Positions 42,904 through 53,381 of a stretch of DNA of 64,000 bases are shown piece by piece. The stretch covers positions 1 through 64,000 of the forward strand of contig JAMOBE010000002.1 of NCBI GenBank assembly GCA_039908285.1. Reading direction: 5' to 3'. The translations under genes were made by a program, and so were the position numbers. This DNA comes from JAMOBE01 sp039908285. GTDB lineage: Bacteria > Pseudomonadota > Alphaproteobacteria > Rhodospirillales > Rhodospirillaceae. Under the pieces are notes generated by a model. The model searched no databases. It worked only from the letters and a program-made list of their open reading frames with translations, and was not told the origin of the DNA. Position 1 is the first letter of the stretch. The number at the start of each line of letters is the position of its first letter.

Positions 42904-44604
42904 TCACGCCGAGAAGCCGGACTGGACCAGGAGTTGCCGGAAGTCCCGCACGCTGCGGTTCGCCTCATCGGCGTCACGCATGCCCTGGGTGAACTCCTCG
43001 ACGAAGCGGGGGCGACGCAGAAGCTCCACCACCCTTTGGCGCATCACCTCCAGGGCCTCGCCCTCGATCAGCACGCCCGAGCCGCAGAACTTCACCAGCC
43101 GCAATGCCCGAGCCCGGAAGGGATGGCTGGGATCGTCGAGCTTTTCCACCAGTTTCTCGCGGTCGATGTACTCCACCAGCATGTGGTCGAACCGCTTGAC
43201 GATATCCTGCACCACCGCCGCCGGCACGGCCGTGGAGGCCAGGGCCCGGCGCATCAGGCTGGTGATGATGGTGAGTTTGCGCAGCGGCGTCTCGCGATAG
43301 TGGACGAAATTGTGGATGTCGGGGGCCTTGTTGGCCATCTCGAGGATGTGCCGGCCGATTTCCTCACCGAACGAACGCCCGGTCTCCGACTCGGCCACCA
43401 GCAGCAGGAAACGGGAGCGCTGGGCGCGTTGCTGCACCAGCTCGGCCAGGCCGAAGATGGCGCCGCGGGTGGCGTCGGTGGTCCCGACATCGAACTTGCG
43501 GGAGAACCGCATCACCAGGGACTCGGCCATCGGCGGGCCACCGATGATGCCGTCCTCGGTCAGCAGCGAGGCGAAAATCTGAATGAACAGATTGTCCTCC
43601 TCGTCCGGGTTGTTGCGGGACAGGGCCGCCGGGCCATGGATCTGGCGGCGGACGCGATCGGTGATCACCTCCGTGCCGGAGGGTAGTTTGCCTTCCGCGA
43701 ACAGCCGGGCCAGGATGACGGTGGTCTCCGGCAGGTTCTTGCCGGCTCCTTCCTTGGTGCCATAGACCAGGCCCAGCAGAGCCTTGAGGGCGACGGCCAG
43801 ATTGGGATGGTTGCCGAGCAGCTCCTGAGTCGCTTCCGGCGCCGCCAGCACGTCGGCGATGAAGCCGTCCATGATGACCATCATGTCCGGAGACGTGTCG
43901 TCGTTGACGATCTGCACCAACCGGTCGATCTTGCCGATCCACGAGCGGATGCCCACCAGTTCGCGGCACAAGGCGGTCCGGATCAGGAAATCCCGCTTTT
44001 CCACGCCGCCGACGCTGGTGGCGGTCTTGATCAGGGTGTCGACATCGTCGATCTTGACCTTCCACAGGGCTCGTTCGGCCTCGGCCTCGCGCGCCTGGGC
44101 GGCCAGGACGTCCACCATGGCGTAGATCTGGTCGCGGCGGGTCCGCGAGTCGACGCCGACCTCGGCGGCCTGAAGGGTCGCCACCCGGTCGACCGCCGCC
44201 GGCAGCAGGTCACCGTCTAGAAACTTCTTGGCGATCGGATAGTGGTGCAGAAGCTCCGTCGGAGTCAGCACCATGTCATCGAACAGTTTCCGCAGCAGCC
44301 TGCCGATAGTCAGGCGGCTTTCCAGGGAAAACAGGTCGTTGGGAGAGGAGCAGGGATTGGCCTGGTCGATGGCGCTGACCGTGATCTTCTTCGCCTTGCC
44401 GGTCAGAAGCTTGCTGAAGATTTCCCGGTCGGAGACGCCACCATCGCCCCGGTGCCATTCGCGGATGACCCGCACGCCCTCGTGCTGGTTGGCGTTGACC
44501 AGGCCATTGGCCAACTTCATGGCCTCGTCCTCGGTCCCAACCTCGGTCTCGACGACCCAGTGGTTCTCGAGCAGGACCTGAACCGAAAAAACGGTCCGAC
44601 TCAT
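42904..44604 (-). CDS. Large conserved-looking protein of unknown function
   Basis: A 566-residue, mostly helical cytoplasmic protein: no signal peptide, no membrane segment. The N-terminal 60 residues (VFSVQVLLENHWVVETEV, EDEAMKLANGLV) look like a small alpha/beta domain; the rest is helix-rich with charged repeats. No enzyme motif is recognisable. Codon use is like its neighbours, so it is likely a core lineage gene. ATG behind AGGGGAA. Confidence 0.75.
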   Translation of the reverse strand: MSRTVFSVQVLLENHWVVETEVGTEDEAMKLANGLVNANQHEGVRVIREWHRGDGGVSDREIFSKLLTGKAKKITVSAIDQANPCSSPNDLFSLESRLTIGRLLRKLFDDMVLTPTELLHHYPIAKKFLDGDLLPAAVDRVATLQAAEVGVDSRTRRDQIYAMVDVLAAQAREAEAERALWKVKIDDVDTLIKTATSVGGVEKRDFLIRTALCRELVGIRSWIGKIDRLVQIVNDDTSPDMMVIMDGFIADVLAAPEATQELLGNHPNLAVALKALLGLVYGTKEGAGKNLPETTVILARLFAEGKLPSGTEVITDRVRRQIHGPAALSRNNPDEEDNLFIQIFASLLTEDGIIGGPPMAESLVMRFSRKFDVGTTDATRGAIFGLAELVQQRAQRSRFLLLVAESETGRSFGEEIGRHILEMANKAPDIHNFVHYRETPLRKLTIITSLMRRALASTAVPAAVVQDIVKRFDHMLVEYIDREKLVEKLDDPSHPFRARALRLVKFCGSGVLIEGEALEVMRQRVVELLRRPRFVEEFTQGMRDADEANRSVRDFRQLLVQSGFSA

Positions 44605-44735
44605 GTGGATGCGTTCCCCTGTCTATGCCCGCCGCCGTACCGGTCAGGCCACCCGGCGGAAAGGATAATACCCCCGGCCAGTTGGGCCAATGAAAAAACC
44701 GCGGGCAACGGGCGAAGAGGTGAGAGCCGCCATCT

Positions 44736-45335
44736 TCACTCCCTCTCCCCCTCGAGGGGGAGAGGGTCGGGGTGAGGGGGTGGGGCGGGCGGCACCATCT
44801 CGGGAATTTCGGCCCCCTCCTCACCCAACCCTCTCCCCCCGGAAGAGGGGGGAGAGGGCTTCAGATCAGGCCTGGACGCGGCGACGCGGGCCTTTTCCTG
44901 CCAGCCGCCGCGGTCGGTCTGCTGCCAGTAGAAAAGGTCGTGGCCCGCCGCCTTGCAATCGCGCCAGCGCTGACGGGCGGCGTCGACCGCCGTTGGATCG
45001 TTGCCGTCGAACAGGTCCAGGCAGCGGACAAAGCCGGCCTTGGTGCCCGAGTCCATGCCGTCGGTCAGGATCAGGATGGTGGCGCCGTTGGGGTTCTCGT
45101 CGCGATCGGTGAGCCATACCGGCTGATGCTCGGGGGATCCATCGGCGCGGCTGCCGTGGGGGAGCCAGCTCGCCGGATCGGCGACCCACAGCAGCCGATC
45201 GAGGGCCTCGACCCGTTCGGGCGAGGCCGCCATCACCACCGCCCGCTGGCCCGACTGCAGCACCTTGTCCACAAGCTGCGGCAGCGCCCGGTCCAGGGGC
45301 CACTTTTGCAGGTGATAAAAATCGACCCTGGTCAT
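44736..45335 (-). CDS. holC: DNA polymerase III chi subunit with repeat-derived C-terminal tail
   Basis: Residues 1 to about 152 are HolC: TRVDFYHLQKWPLDRALPQLVDKVL, GQRAVVMAASPERVEALDRLLW, FLPHG-like SWLPHGSRADG, QPVWLTDRDENPNGATILILTDG. HolC links the clamp loader to SSB. The last ~45 residues (from about KPSPPSSGGRG to the end PLPLEGERE) come from a composite palindromic repeat that replaced or extended the normal terminus. The same repeat is translated in the same frame in the membrane-protein gene at 25492-27420. Total 199 residues versus about 150 normally. Confidence 0.88.
   Translation of the reverse strand: MTRVDFYHLQKWPLDRALPQLVDKVLQSGQRAVVMAASPERVEALDRLLWVADPASWLPHGSRADGSPEHQPVWLTDRDENPNGATILILTDGMDSGTKAGFVRCLDLFDGNDPTAVDAARQRWRDCKAAGHDLFYWQQTDRGGWQEKARVAASRPDLKPSPPSSGGRGLGEEGAEIPEMVPPAPPPHPDPLPLEGERE
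44739..44862. repeat. Composite palindromic repeat forming the holC 3' end
   Basis: Same two-dyad element as 26681-26804: CTCCCTCTCCCCCTCGAGGG, GGTGAGGGGGTGGGGC, spacer with GGCACCAT, then TCACCCAACCCTCTCCCCCC and its mirror. It supplies the last codons and the stop region of holC. Confidence 0.88.
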
Positions 45336-45447
45336 GGAATGATGCCGTCGAGCGGATAGATCGACTCATGCGGTTCTACGTCGTGCGGGTGGCGAGAGAA
45401 TCCCGCGAGGAGACAGCGCGACTGTCTCCTCGCGTTCATCCTTCCCC

Positions 45448-46986
<1,539 letters not shown>

Positions 46987-47097
46987 GGCGTTCTCCTGCA
47001 TACCTGAGGCACGGGTGGCGCAATCAGAACTCTTTCATCCGAACCATGTAGTCCCGTTCCGTTCGGGATTCAACGAAAAGACCACGACACGGACGGA

Positions 47098-47283
47098 TCA
47101 CCCCCGCACCAGCCACACCAGCCCGACTCCGGCGGCGGCCAGGGCGAGGCCGGCGAAGCGCAGCCGATCCCCGGGCAGGGTGGCCATGCGCATCACCGTC
47201 CGCCGCATGACCTCGGGCATCAGCGCCCACGTGACGCCCTCGATCACCAGGACCAGGGCGAACGCCGTCAGGAGATCCGTCAT
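47098..47283 (-). CDS. DUF2065 (YjeT-like) small membrane protein
   Basis: A 61-residue protein with two hydrophobic segments (LLTAFALVLVIEGVTWALMP and LRFAGLALAAAGVGLVWLV) and the PEVMRR element typical of DUF2065. Function unknown; it regularly sits beside hflK/hflC, as here (23 bp after hflC). Confidence 0.88.
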   Translation of the reverse strand: MTDLLTAFALVLVIEGVTWALMPEVMRRTVMRMATLPGDRLRFAGLALAAAGVGLVWLVRG

Positions 47284-47306
47284 CGCCGTCCGGGTCCCGA
47301 CGTCTC

Positions 47307-48197
47307 CTACGGTGCCGCGCCCTGGGGGCCCGGACCCGGACCCGCCCCGAAATAGCGGAAGAAGTCCGAGTTGGGCGACAGCACGAAGGTGGTATCACTG
47401 TCGCCGAGGGAGTTCCGATACGCCTGGAGCGAGCGGTAGAAGCTGTAGAACTCGGGGTCGCGGTTGAAGGCCTCGGCATAGATGCGGATGGCGTCGCTGT
47501 CGCCCTCGCCGCGGGAGATCTGGGCCTTTTTCTGGGCCTCGGCGACGATCACGACCCGCTCGCGTTCGGCGCGGGAGCGGATCTGCTGGGCCAGCTCCTG
47601 GCCTTGGGCGCGCGCCTCGCTGGCCTCGCGCTGGCGCTCCGACTGCATGCGGGCGTAGATGGCCTGGCTGGTCTCGTCGGGCAGGTCGGCGCGGCGGATG
47701 CGCACGTCGGTGACGGCGAGCCCAAGCGCCTTGGCCTCGGTGTCCACCTGGTCGCGGATCTGGCCCATGATGGCGTCGCGCTCCGACGACAGCAGGGCCG
47801 GCAGGGTGACGTTGCCCAGCACGCGACGGAGGCTTGAGTTGACGATGTCGCCGAGTCGGGCCTTGGCCTGGCTCTCGGTCGTCACCGCCTGGAAGAAACG
47901 CAGGGGGTCGGCGATGTGGAACCGGGTGAAGGTGTCCACGTCGATGCGCTTCTGATCGGTCAGGATCACCGACTCGGCCGGTGGGTCCAGGTCGAGGACG
48001 CGCTTGTCGTAGAAGACCACGTTCTGCACGAACGGCATTTTCATCTTGAGGCCCGGCTCCTGGATCACGTTCCTCGGGTCGCCGAACTGCATGACGATGG
48101 CTTGCTGGGTCTGGTGAACGATGAAAAAGGTGTCGAAGGCGACCACGGCGAGCAGCAGCAGCAGCGCGCCGGCGGCAATCAGCGTGTTGCGGCTCAT
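47307..48197 (-). CDS. hflC: HflC, SPFH-domain modulator of FtsH
   Basis: A 296-residue inner-membrane protein: one N-terminal helix (LIAAGALLLLLAVVAFDTFFIV) and a periplasmic SPFH/band-7 domain, followed by a long helix with AEAQKKAQISRGEGDSDAIRIYAEAFN. With HflK it forms the cage that surrounds and restrains the FtsH protease. Its ATG overlaps the hflK stop by 1 bp. The C-terminus ends in a Gly/Pro-rich tail. Confidence 0.95.
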   Translation of the reverse strand: MSRNTLIAAGALLLLLAVVAFDTFFIVHQTQQAIVMQFGDPRNVIQEPGLKMKMPFVQNVVFYDKRVLDLDPPAESVILTDQKRIDVDTFTRFHIADPLRFFQAVTTESQAKARLGDIVNSSLRRVLGNVTLPALLSSERDAIMGQIRDQVDTEAKALGLAVTDVRIRRADLPDETSQAIYARMQSERQREASEARAQGQELAQQIRSRAERERVVIVAEAQKKAQISRGEGDSDAIRIYAEAFNRDPEFYSFYRSLQAYRNSLGDSDTTFVLSPNSDFFRYFGAGPGPGPQGAAP

Positions 48198-49393
48198 CAG
48201 CGTGACTCCCCGGACTGGACGCCGCTGGCCTGGGCGGCGGCGCTGCCGCGGTGCGCGGCCGGCGCCGCCGCCTGGGTGCGGCGGGGTTTCAGGTCAGGCA
48301 GCGGCAGATAGGGCACGACGCCCTGGCTCCCGGCGGCCTTCGGATCGATGATCACCTTGCCGGCGTTGCGCAGCACCTCCTCCATGGTCTCGATGTAGAG
48401 GCGCCGGGCGGTGACGTCGCGGGATCGGGCATAGGCGTCGTACACCGCGAGGAAGCGGCTGGCGTCGCCCTGGGCGCGGTTGACGATCTCCTCGCGGTAG
48501 GCCTGGGCCTCCTGCTGGAGCCGCTCCGAGTCGCCGCGGGCCACGGGGATGATGCCGTTGCGGTAGGCCTCCGCCTCGTTGCGGTGGCGCTCGCGGTCGG
48601 CCTTGGCCCGCTGCACGTCGTTGAAGGCGTCCACCACCTCGGCGGGGGGGTCCACCTTGAGGAGCTGCACGCGCTTGACCCGGATGCCCGCCTGGTACTC
48701 GTCCAGGAGTCGCTGCAGGGTTTCCAGGGTGTGCTGCTCGATCTTCTGGCGTCCCTCGGTCAGGGCCACCTGGATGGTGGTCTGGCCCAGCACCTCGCGG
48801 ATGGCGCTTTCGGCGACGACCCGCACCGTTCCCTCGGGGTCGCGCAGGTTGAACAGGTACTTCCCGGCGTCCTTGATGTCCCAGATCACCGTGAAGTCGA
48901 TGTCGATGATGTTCTCATCGCCGGTCAGCATCAGGCTTTCCTCGAGCACATCCCGGTTGGATGGCCGGCCGCGCTGCTCGCCGACGGTGCGAAAGCCGAT
49001 CTCGACGCGATTCTCGCTGGTGACCCGGGGCCGCAGGACCGACTCGATGGGCGTCGGCAGATGGTAGTGCAGGCCGGGATCGGTCTTGTAGGCGTACTGG
49101 CCAAAGCGCAGGATCACGCCCACCTCGTCGGTCTGGACCCGGTAGAACCCGGTGGCGCCCCACAGCGCCACCACCACGAGGGCCACCAGCACGATGCCGC
49201 GCGAGCCGCCGATGCCACCCGGGATCAGCCGGCGCAGCCTGTCCTGAAGCCGCCGCAGCGCTTCCTCGAGGTCCGGGGGAGGTGAACCGCCGCCCGAGGA
49301 GCCGCGGCCCCACGGGCCCTGGCCACCGCCACCGCCGTTACCACCGCCGCCGCCGCCCCATGGGCCGCCGCCACCCTGATTGTTCCATGGCAT
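48197..49393 (-). CDS. hflK: HflK, SPFH-domain modulator of FtsH
   Basis: A 398-residue partner of HflC. The typical glycine-rich N-terminus (MPWNNQGGGGPWGGG) is followed by one membrane helix (GIVLVALVVVALWGATGFY) and the SPFH domain (VQTDEVGVILRFGQY, PGLHYHLPTPIE, NIIDIDFTVIWDIKD). Start at the ATG 49391-49393 with GGGAGAGGGAA upstream. First gene of its operon, divergent from mrp. Confidence 0.95.
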   Translation of the reverse strand: MPWNNQGGGGPWGGGGGGNGGGGGQGPWGRGSSGGGSPPPDLEEALRRLQDRLRRLIPGGIGGSRGIVLVALVVVALWGATGFYRVQTDEVGVILRFGQYAYKTDPGLHYHLPTPIESVLRPRVTSENRVEIGFRTVGEQRGRPSNRDVLEESLMLTGDENIIDIDFTVIWDIKDAGKYLFNLRDPEGTVRVVAESAIREVLGQTTIQVALTEGRQKIEQHTLETLQRLLDEYQAGIRVKRVQLLKVDPPAEVVDAFNDVQRAKADRERHRNEAEAYRNGIIPVARGDSERLQQEAQAYREEIVNRAQGDASRFLAVYDAYARSRDVTARRLYIETMEEVLRNAGKVIIDPKAAGSQGVVPYLPLPDLKPRRTQAAAPAAHRGSAAAQASGVQSGESR

Positions 49394-49608
49394 CGCGTGT
49401 CTTCCCTCTCCCTCGGGACCGAGCCACCCTCGTCGGATGGCAGGGCGGATGTCGAATGGCGGCGCCATACCCACGGCGAAACCGTTTGCAAATGCGCCAG
49501 CCAGCCTTATATGACACGCGGACGGTTCACGCAACGCACCCCGTGGCGTGGCAGGGTAATAAGGCCAAGGTCGGTGGGGATATTGGTACCAGTGGGAGGT
49601 TTTCAAGC

Positions 49609-50739
49609 ATGACCGAGGTTAGCAGGGACGACGTCGTCGAGGCATTGAAGCAGGTCATCGATTCGGACAGCGGCGGCGACATCGTCAGTCTCGGCTGGGT
49701 CACCAGTGTCCAGGTCAGGAATGGCCATGTGACGTTCGTGATCGAGGTGCCGCCGCAGCGGGCCCGCGACTTCGAGCCCCACCGCAAGCGCGCCGAGGAA
49801 ATGGTTCAGGACGTGCCCGGCGTGGTCTCGGTCACCGGCGTGCTGACCGCCCACAACGCCGAGTCGGAAGCCAGGCGCCCGGCCAACGCGCCGGAGGAGG
49901 GTGGGCCACCGGGACAACAGACCCTGCACGGCAAGCTGGCGCTGCCCTCCATCGGCTCCATCGTCGCCGTGGCCTCGGGCAAGGGCGGCGTCGGCAAGTC
50001 CACCACGGCGGCCAACCTGGCGCTCGCGTTCTCGAAGCTCGGCCTGAAGACCGGACTGTTCGACGCCGACATCTTCGGGCCGTCGGCGCCGCGGCTGATG
50101 GGCCTCAAGGACGCCAAGCCCGTCACCACCGAGGACGAGACCAAGCTTCTGCCGCTCGAGAACCACGGCGTCAAGGTGATGTCCATCGGCTTCATGGTGC
50201 CCGAGGACGCGCCGGTGATCTGGCGTGGCCCGATGGTCATCGGCGCCCTGGAGCAGCTCATGCGTGACGTGGAGTGGGGGCCGCTCGACGTCCTGGTGGT
50301 GGACCTGCCGCCCGGCACCGGCGATACCCAGCTCACCATCTCGCAGCGGGTGCCGCTGACCGGAGCGGTGATCGTGTCCACGCCGCAGGACATCGCCCTG
50401 CTCGATGCCCGCAAGGGGCTCAACATGTTCCGCAAGGTCGAGGTGCCGGTGTTCGGCATCGTCGAAAACATGAGCTACTACGTCTGCCCGAAGTGCGGTC
50501 ACCGCGAGGAGATCTTCGCCCACGGCGGGGCGCGCCGGACGGCGACCGAACTCAACTGCGACTTCCTCGGCGAGATTCCCCTCGACATCAAGATCCGCGA
50601 GACCTCCGACGCCGGCACCCCCATCGTGGCCTTCGAGCCCAACGGCCCCCATGCCACGGCCTACATGGACATCGCCCGGGCGGTGTGGGCCAAGGTCACC
50701 GCCGGAGCCCGCCAGTCACCCCGGTTCGTGGTGAACTGA
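49609..50739 (+). CDS. mrp: Mrp/ApbC iron-sulfur cluster carrier ATPase
   Basis: A 376-residue P-loop NTPase that binds and hands over Fe-S clusters. An N-terminal MIP18/DUF59 domain (VVEALKQVIDSDSGGDIVSLGWV) precedes the deviant Walker A SGKGGVGKST and the CxxC pair in YYVCPKCGH that holds the cluster. Start ATG at 49609 behind GGGAGG; longer frames run into hflK. It ends at a strong terminator-like hairpin and lies just before the hydrogenase operon, whose subunits need Fe-S clusters, though a link is not shown. Confidence 0.95.
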   Translation: MTEVSRDDVVEALKQVIDSDSGGDIVSLGWVTSVQVRNGHVTFVIEVPPQRARDFEPHRKRAEEMVQDVPGVVSVTGVLTAHNAESEARRPANAPEEGGPPGQQTLHGKLALPSIGSIVAVASGKGGVGKSTTAANLALAFSKLGLKTGLFDADIFGPSAPRLMGLKDAKPVTTEDETKLLPLENHGVKVMSIGFMVPEDAPVIWRGPMVIGALEQLMRDVEWGPLDVLVVDLPPGTGDTQLTISQRVPLTGAVIVSTPQDIALLDARKGLNMFRKVEVPVFGIVENMSYYVCPKCGHREEIFAHGGARRTATELNCDFLGEIPLDIKIRETSDAGTPIVAFEPNGPHATAYMDIARAVWAKVTAGARQSPRFVVN

Positions 50740-50763
50740 AACCAGCCCTTTCCTCCCTCTTCA

Positions 50764-50795
50764 CCCTCCCCCATCGTGGGGGAGGGCTTTTTTTT
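50764..50795 (+). terminator. Intrinsic terminator after mrp
   Basis: Arms CCCTCCCCCA and TGGGGGAGGG around TCG, followed directly by C and eight T. The stem belongs to the palindromic repeat family, here with a proper T-run. Confidence 0.85.
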
Positions 50796-50885
50796 GCGGG
50801 AAATCATCCGTTCGGGCAGTACCAGAACGCTCCGATTCGGTGTACCATGCTGGAGTTATCCGCGTCATGGGAGGTCGTAGCGTCG

Positions 50886-52064
50886 ATGCCGCACCCCGAT
50901 CCCTCCATTGCCGACACGGGCGTCCGAGTCATGGTGTCGCGGGCCGATTTTCCGGCCCTGATTGCCGTGCTGCGCGACGAGGGGCACCGCGTGATCGGGC
51001 CGACGGTTCGTGATGGGGCGGTGGTGCTCGACGACGTCGCCGGCGTGGACGTCCTGGCCGCCGGCTGGGGTGACGAGCAGGAGGGAGGACGCTATCGGCT
51101 GGTGCGGCGCGACGACGGCGCCTTGTTCGGCCATGGCGCGCCGGCCCAGTCGTGGAAGCGCTTCCTGCACCCGCCGCGGGTCCGGCTGTGGCGGGCCGAG
51201 GGAAACAGGGACGGCTTCACCGTCACCGACGGCGCGGAGGAGTCGCCGCGACAGGCCTTCATCGGCGTCCGCGCCTGCGAGCTGATGGCCATCCGCATCC
51301 AGGACAAGGTGTTCCACACACCAACCGCCACCGACCCGGTCTATGCCGGCCGCCGCCGGGGCGCCTTCATCGTCGCCGTCGCCTGTGGCCAGGCGGGTGG
51401 CACCTGCTTCTGCGCCTCCATGGGCGCCGGACCGGCGGTGGGACCGGGCCACGACATCGCCGTCACCGAGCTGATGGACGGCGGGCGTCATGACTTCCTC
51501 ATGGAGGCCGGGAGCGACCGTGGCGCGGAAGTGCTGCGGCGGCTGCCCGGCCGCCCGGCCGCCGAGGCCGACCTCGCCGCCGCCGCCAACCTGGTTCGCC
51601 GCACGGCCGAGGCCATGGGCCGGACCATGGAGGCCGATCACGCGGCGCTGCTGAGGGAGTCCCTCCGCTCGCCCCACTGGGAACGGGTGGCGCAGCGCTG
51701 CCTCGGCTGCGGCAACTGCACCATGGTCTGCCCCACCTGCTTTTGCACCACGGTGGAGGACACCACCGACCTCGGCGGGACGTCGGCCGAGCGGTGGCGT
51801 CTGTGGGACTCGTGCTTCACCCTGGAGTTCTCGTACATCCACGGCGGCCCGGTGCGGCGCCAGACGGCGTCCCGCTATCGCCAGTGGATCACTCACAAAT
51901 TGTCCACCTGGCACGAGCAGTTCGGTACCTCGGGCTGCGTCGGCTGCGGCCGCTGCATCACCTGGTGCCCGGTGGGCATCGACATCACCGAGGAAACGCG
52001 GGCGCTCGGCCTGGAACGGCGGGCGGAACAGGGAGGAGGCGATGGGTCAGGTGGAGGGGCTTGA
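50886..52064 (+). CDS. Hydrogenase/sulfhydrogenase beta-type 4Fe-4S subunit
   Basis: A 392-residue electron-transfer subunit like HydB of sulfhydrogenases and AsrA of anaerobic sulfite reductase. Two 4Fe-4S ferredoxin motifs are near the C-terminus: CLGCGNCTMVCPTCFC and CVGCGRCITWCPVG. The upstream part has the family block AFIGVRACELMAIRIQDKVF and CGQAGGTCFCASM. I use the ATG at 50886 behind GGGAGGT; another in-frame ATG lies at 50847. First gene of the five-gene hydrogenase operon, 90 bp after the mrp terminator. Confidence 0.9.
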   Translation: MPHPDPSIADTGVRVMVSRADFPALIAVLRDEGHRVIGPTVRDGAVVLDDVAGVDVLAAGWGDEQEGGRYRLVRRDDGALFGHGAPAQSWKRFLHPPRVRLWRAEGNRDGFTVTDGAEESPRQAFIGVRACELMAIRIQDKVFHTPTATDPVYAGRRRGAFIVAVACGQAGGTCFCASMGAGPAVGPGHDIAVTELMDGGRHDFLMEAGSDRGAEVLRRLPGRPAAEADLAAAANLVRRTAEAMGRTMEADHAALLRESLRSPHWERVAQRCLGCGNCTMVCPTCFCTTVEDTTDLGGTSAERWRLWDSCFTLEFSYIHGGPVRRQTASRYRQWITHKLSTWHEQFGTSGCVGCGRCITWCPVGIDITEETRALGLERRAEQGGGDGSGGGA

Positions 52065-52527
52065 GAAATTCCTGAAGGAGCAGCCGGTGTTCCAGGACCT
52101 GGACGCCGACTCTCTCGCCTTCGTCGCCGGCTGCGCCATGAACCGCCGCTACGAGGTGGGCGAGTACCTGTTCGAGGAGGGGGACGACGCCGCCCTGTTC
52201 TTCCTCCTGCGCCACGGCACGGTGGCGGTGGAGGCGCGGGTGCCGGGCCGGCAGCCCATCGTCATCCAGACCCTGCACGAGGGCGACGTCCTTGGCTGGT
52301 CGTGGCTGGCCCCGCCCCACCGCTGCACCTTCGACGCCCGGGCCACCACCCTGGTGCGCGCCCTGTCCATCGACGCCGTGTGCCTGCGCAACAAATGCGA
52401 GCAGAACCACGAGCTTGGCTATCGCATCTTCGTGCGCTTCGCCGGCATCATGGCCGATCTGCTGCATTCCGCCCGCATGCAGATGCTCGACGTCTATGGC
52501 CCACCGCAGCAGGGGGCTCGACAGTGA
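52042..52527 (+). CDS. Cyclic-nucleotide-binding-domain protein in the hydrogenase operon
   Basis: A 161-residue protein with one Crp-like effector domain (GEYLFEEGDDAALFFLLRHGTVAVEA, HEGDVLGWSWLAPPH) and a C-terminal helix, but no helix-turn-helix, so it is not a transcription factor. It overlaps both neighbours (23 bp with the beta gene; TGATG with the gamma gene), meaning tight translational coupling. A regulatory or assembly role on the hydrogenase is inference. Confidence 0.85.
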   Translation: MGQVEGLEKFLKEQPVFQDLDADSLAFVAGCAMNRRYEVGEYLFEEGDDAALFFLLRHGTVAVEARVPGRQPIVIQTLHEGDVLGWSWLAPPHRCTFDARATTLVRALSIDAVCLRNKCEQNHELGYRIFVRFAGIMADLLHSARMQMLDVYGPPQQGARQ

Positions 52528-53378
52528 TGGAGGCCGCCCCCGACAGGCATGACGGTACCGATCCCATGATGCCGCGGCCGTACCGCATCACGACGCGGCG
52601 CCGTGACCTGGCCGATACGTTTACCATGACCCTGGAGCCGGTGGAGGGCGAGCCCATGCGCTTCCGGCCGGGCCAGTTCAACATGCTCTATGTCTTCGGC
52701 GTCGGCGAGGTGCCGGTCAGCATCTCGGGAGATCGCGATGATCCCCGGCATCTCGTCCATACGGTGCGGGCGGTGGGATCGGTGACCAGCGCCATGGCGG
52801 CGCTGACGCCCGGGGCGGTGATCGGCGTGCGTGGCCCCTTCGGCACCGCCTGGCCGGTGGACGAGGCCCACGGCTCCGACGTGGTGGTGGTGGCCGGTGG
52901 TGTCGGCCTGGCGCCGCTGCGGCCGGTGATCTACGAGACGATCGCCCGGCGGCAGAAGTTCGGCCGGGTGGTGATCCTCTATGGCGCCCGCACCCCCGCC
53001 GACATCCTGTTCGAGCGGGAGTTGCGCGACTGGCGGGGCCGCTTCGACATGTCGGTGCACGTCACCGTCGACCGGGCCGGGCCGGGCTGGTCGGGGCATG
53101 TGGGCGTGGTGACCCGGCTGATCGAGCGGGCGGTGTTCGAGCCGGACAGCGCCATGGCCTTCGTCTGCGGTCCCGAGATCATGATGGACTTCGCCACCCG
53201 CTCGCTGGAGGCCCGGGGGGTGACCCAGGACCGCATCCATGTCTCCATGGAGCGCAACATGAAGTGCGCCATCGGCTTCTGCGGCCATTGCCAGTACGGC
53301 GGCGACTTCATCTGTCGGGACGGCGCGGTGTTTCCCTACAGCGCCATCCGCGACCGTTTCCATGTCCGGGAGCTGTAG
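52527..53378 (+). CDS. Hydrogenase/sulfhydrogenase gamma-type FAD/NAD(P)-binding subunit
   Basis: A 283-residue ferredoxin-NADP-reductase-like diaphorase. The FAD site is RFRPGQFNMLYVFGVGEVPVSIS, the NAD(P) site VVVVAGGVGLAPLRPVIY, and the C-terminal 2Fe-2S motif uses Cys247, Cys252, Cys255 and Cys263 (CAIGFCGHCQYGGDFIC). It links hydrogenase electrons to NAD(P). Start ATG 52527 (a GTG one codon earlier is possible). Confidence 0.93.
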   Translation: MEAAPDRHDGTDPMMPRPYRITTRRRDLADTFTMTLEPVEGEPMRFRPGQFNMLYVFGVGEVPVSISGDRDDPRHLVHTVRAVGSVTSAMAALTPGAVIGVRGPFGTAWPVDEAHGSDVVVVAGGVGLAPLRPVIYETIARRQKFGRVVILYGARTPADILFERELRDWRGRFDMSVHVTVDRAGPGWSGHVGVVTRLIERAVFEPDSAMAFVCGPEIMMDFATRSLEARGVTQDRIHVSMERNMKCAIGFCGHCQYGGDFICRDGAVFPYSAIRDRFHVREL

Positions 53379-53381
53379 CCC

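Noticed and set aside
49394..49608. Upstream extension of mrp
   Set aside because: The extension reads antisense through the hflK start; the ATG at 49609 has GGGAGG and the normal family start.
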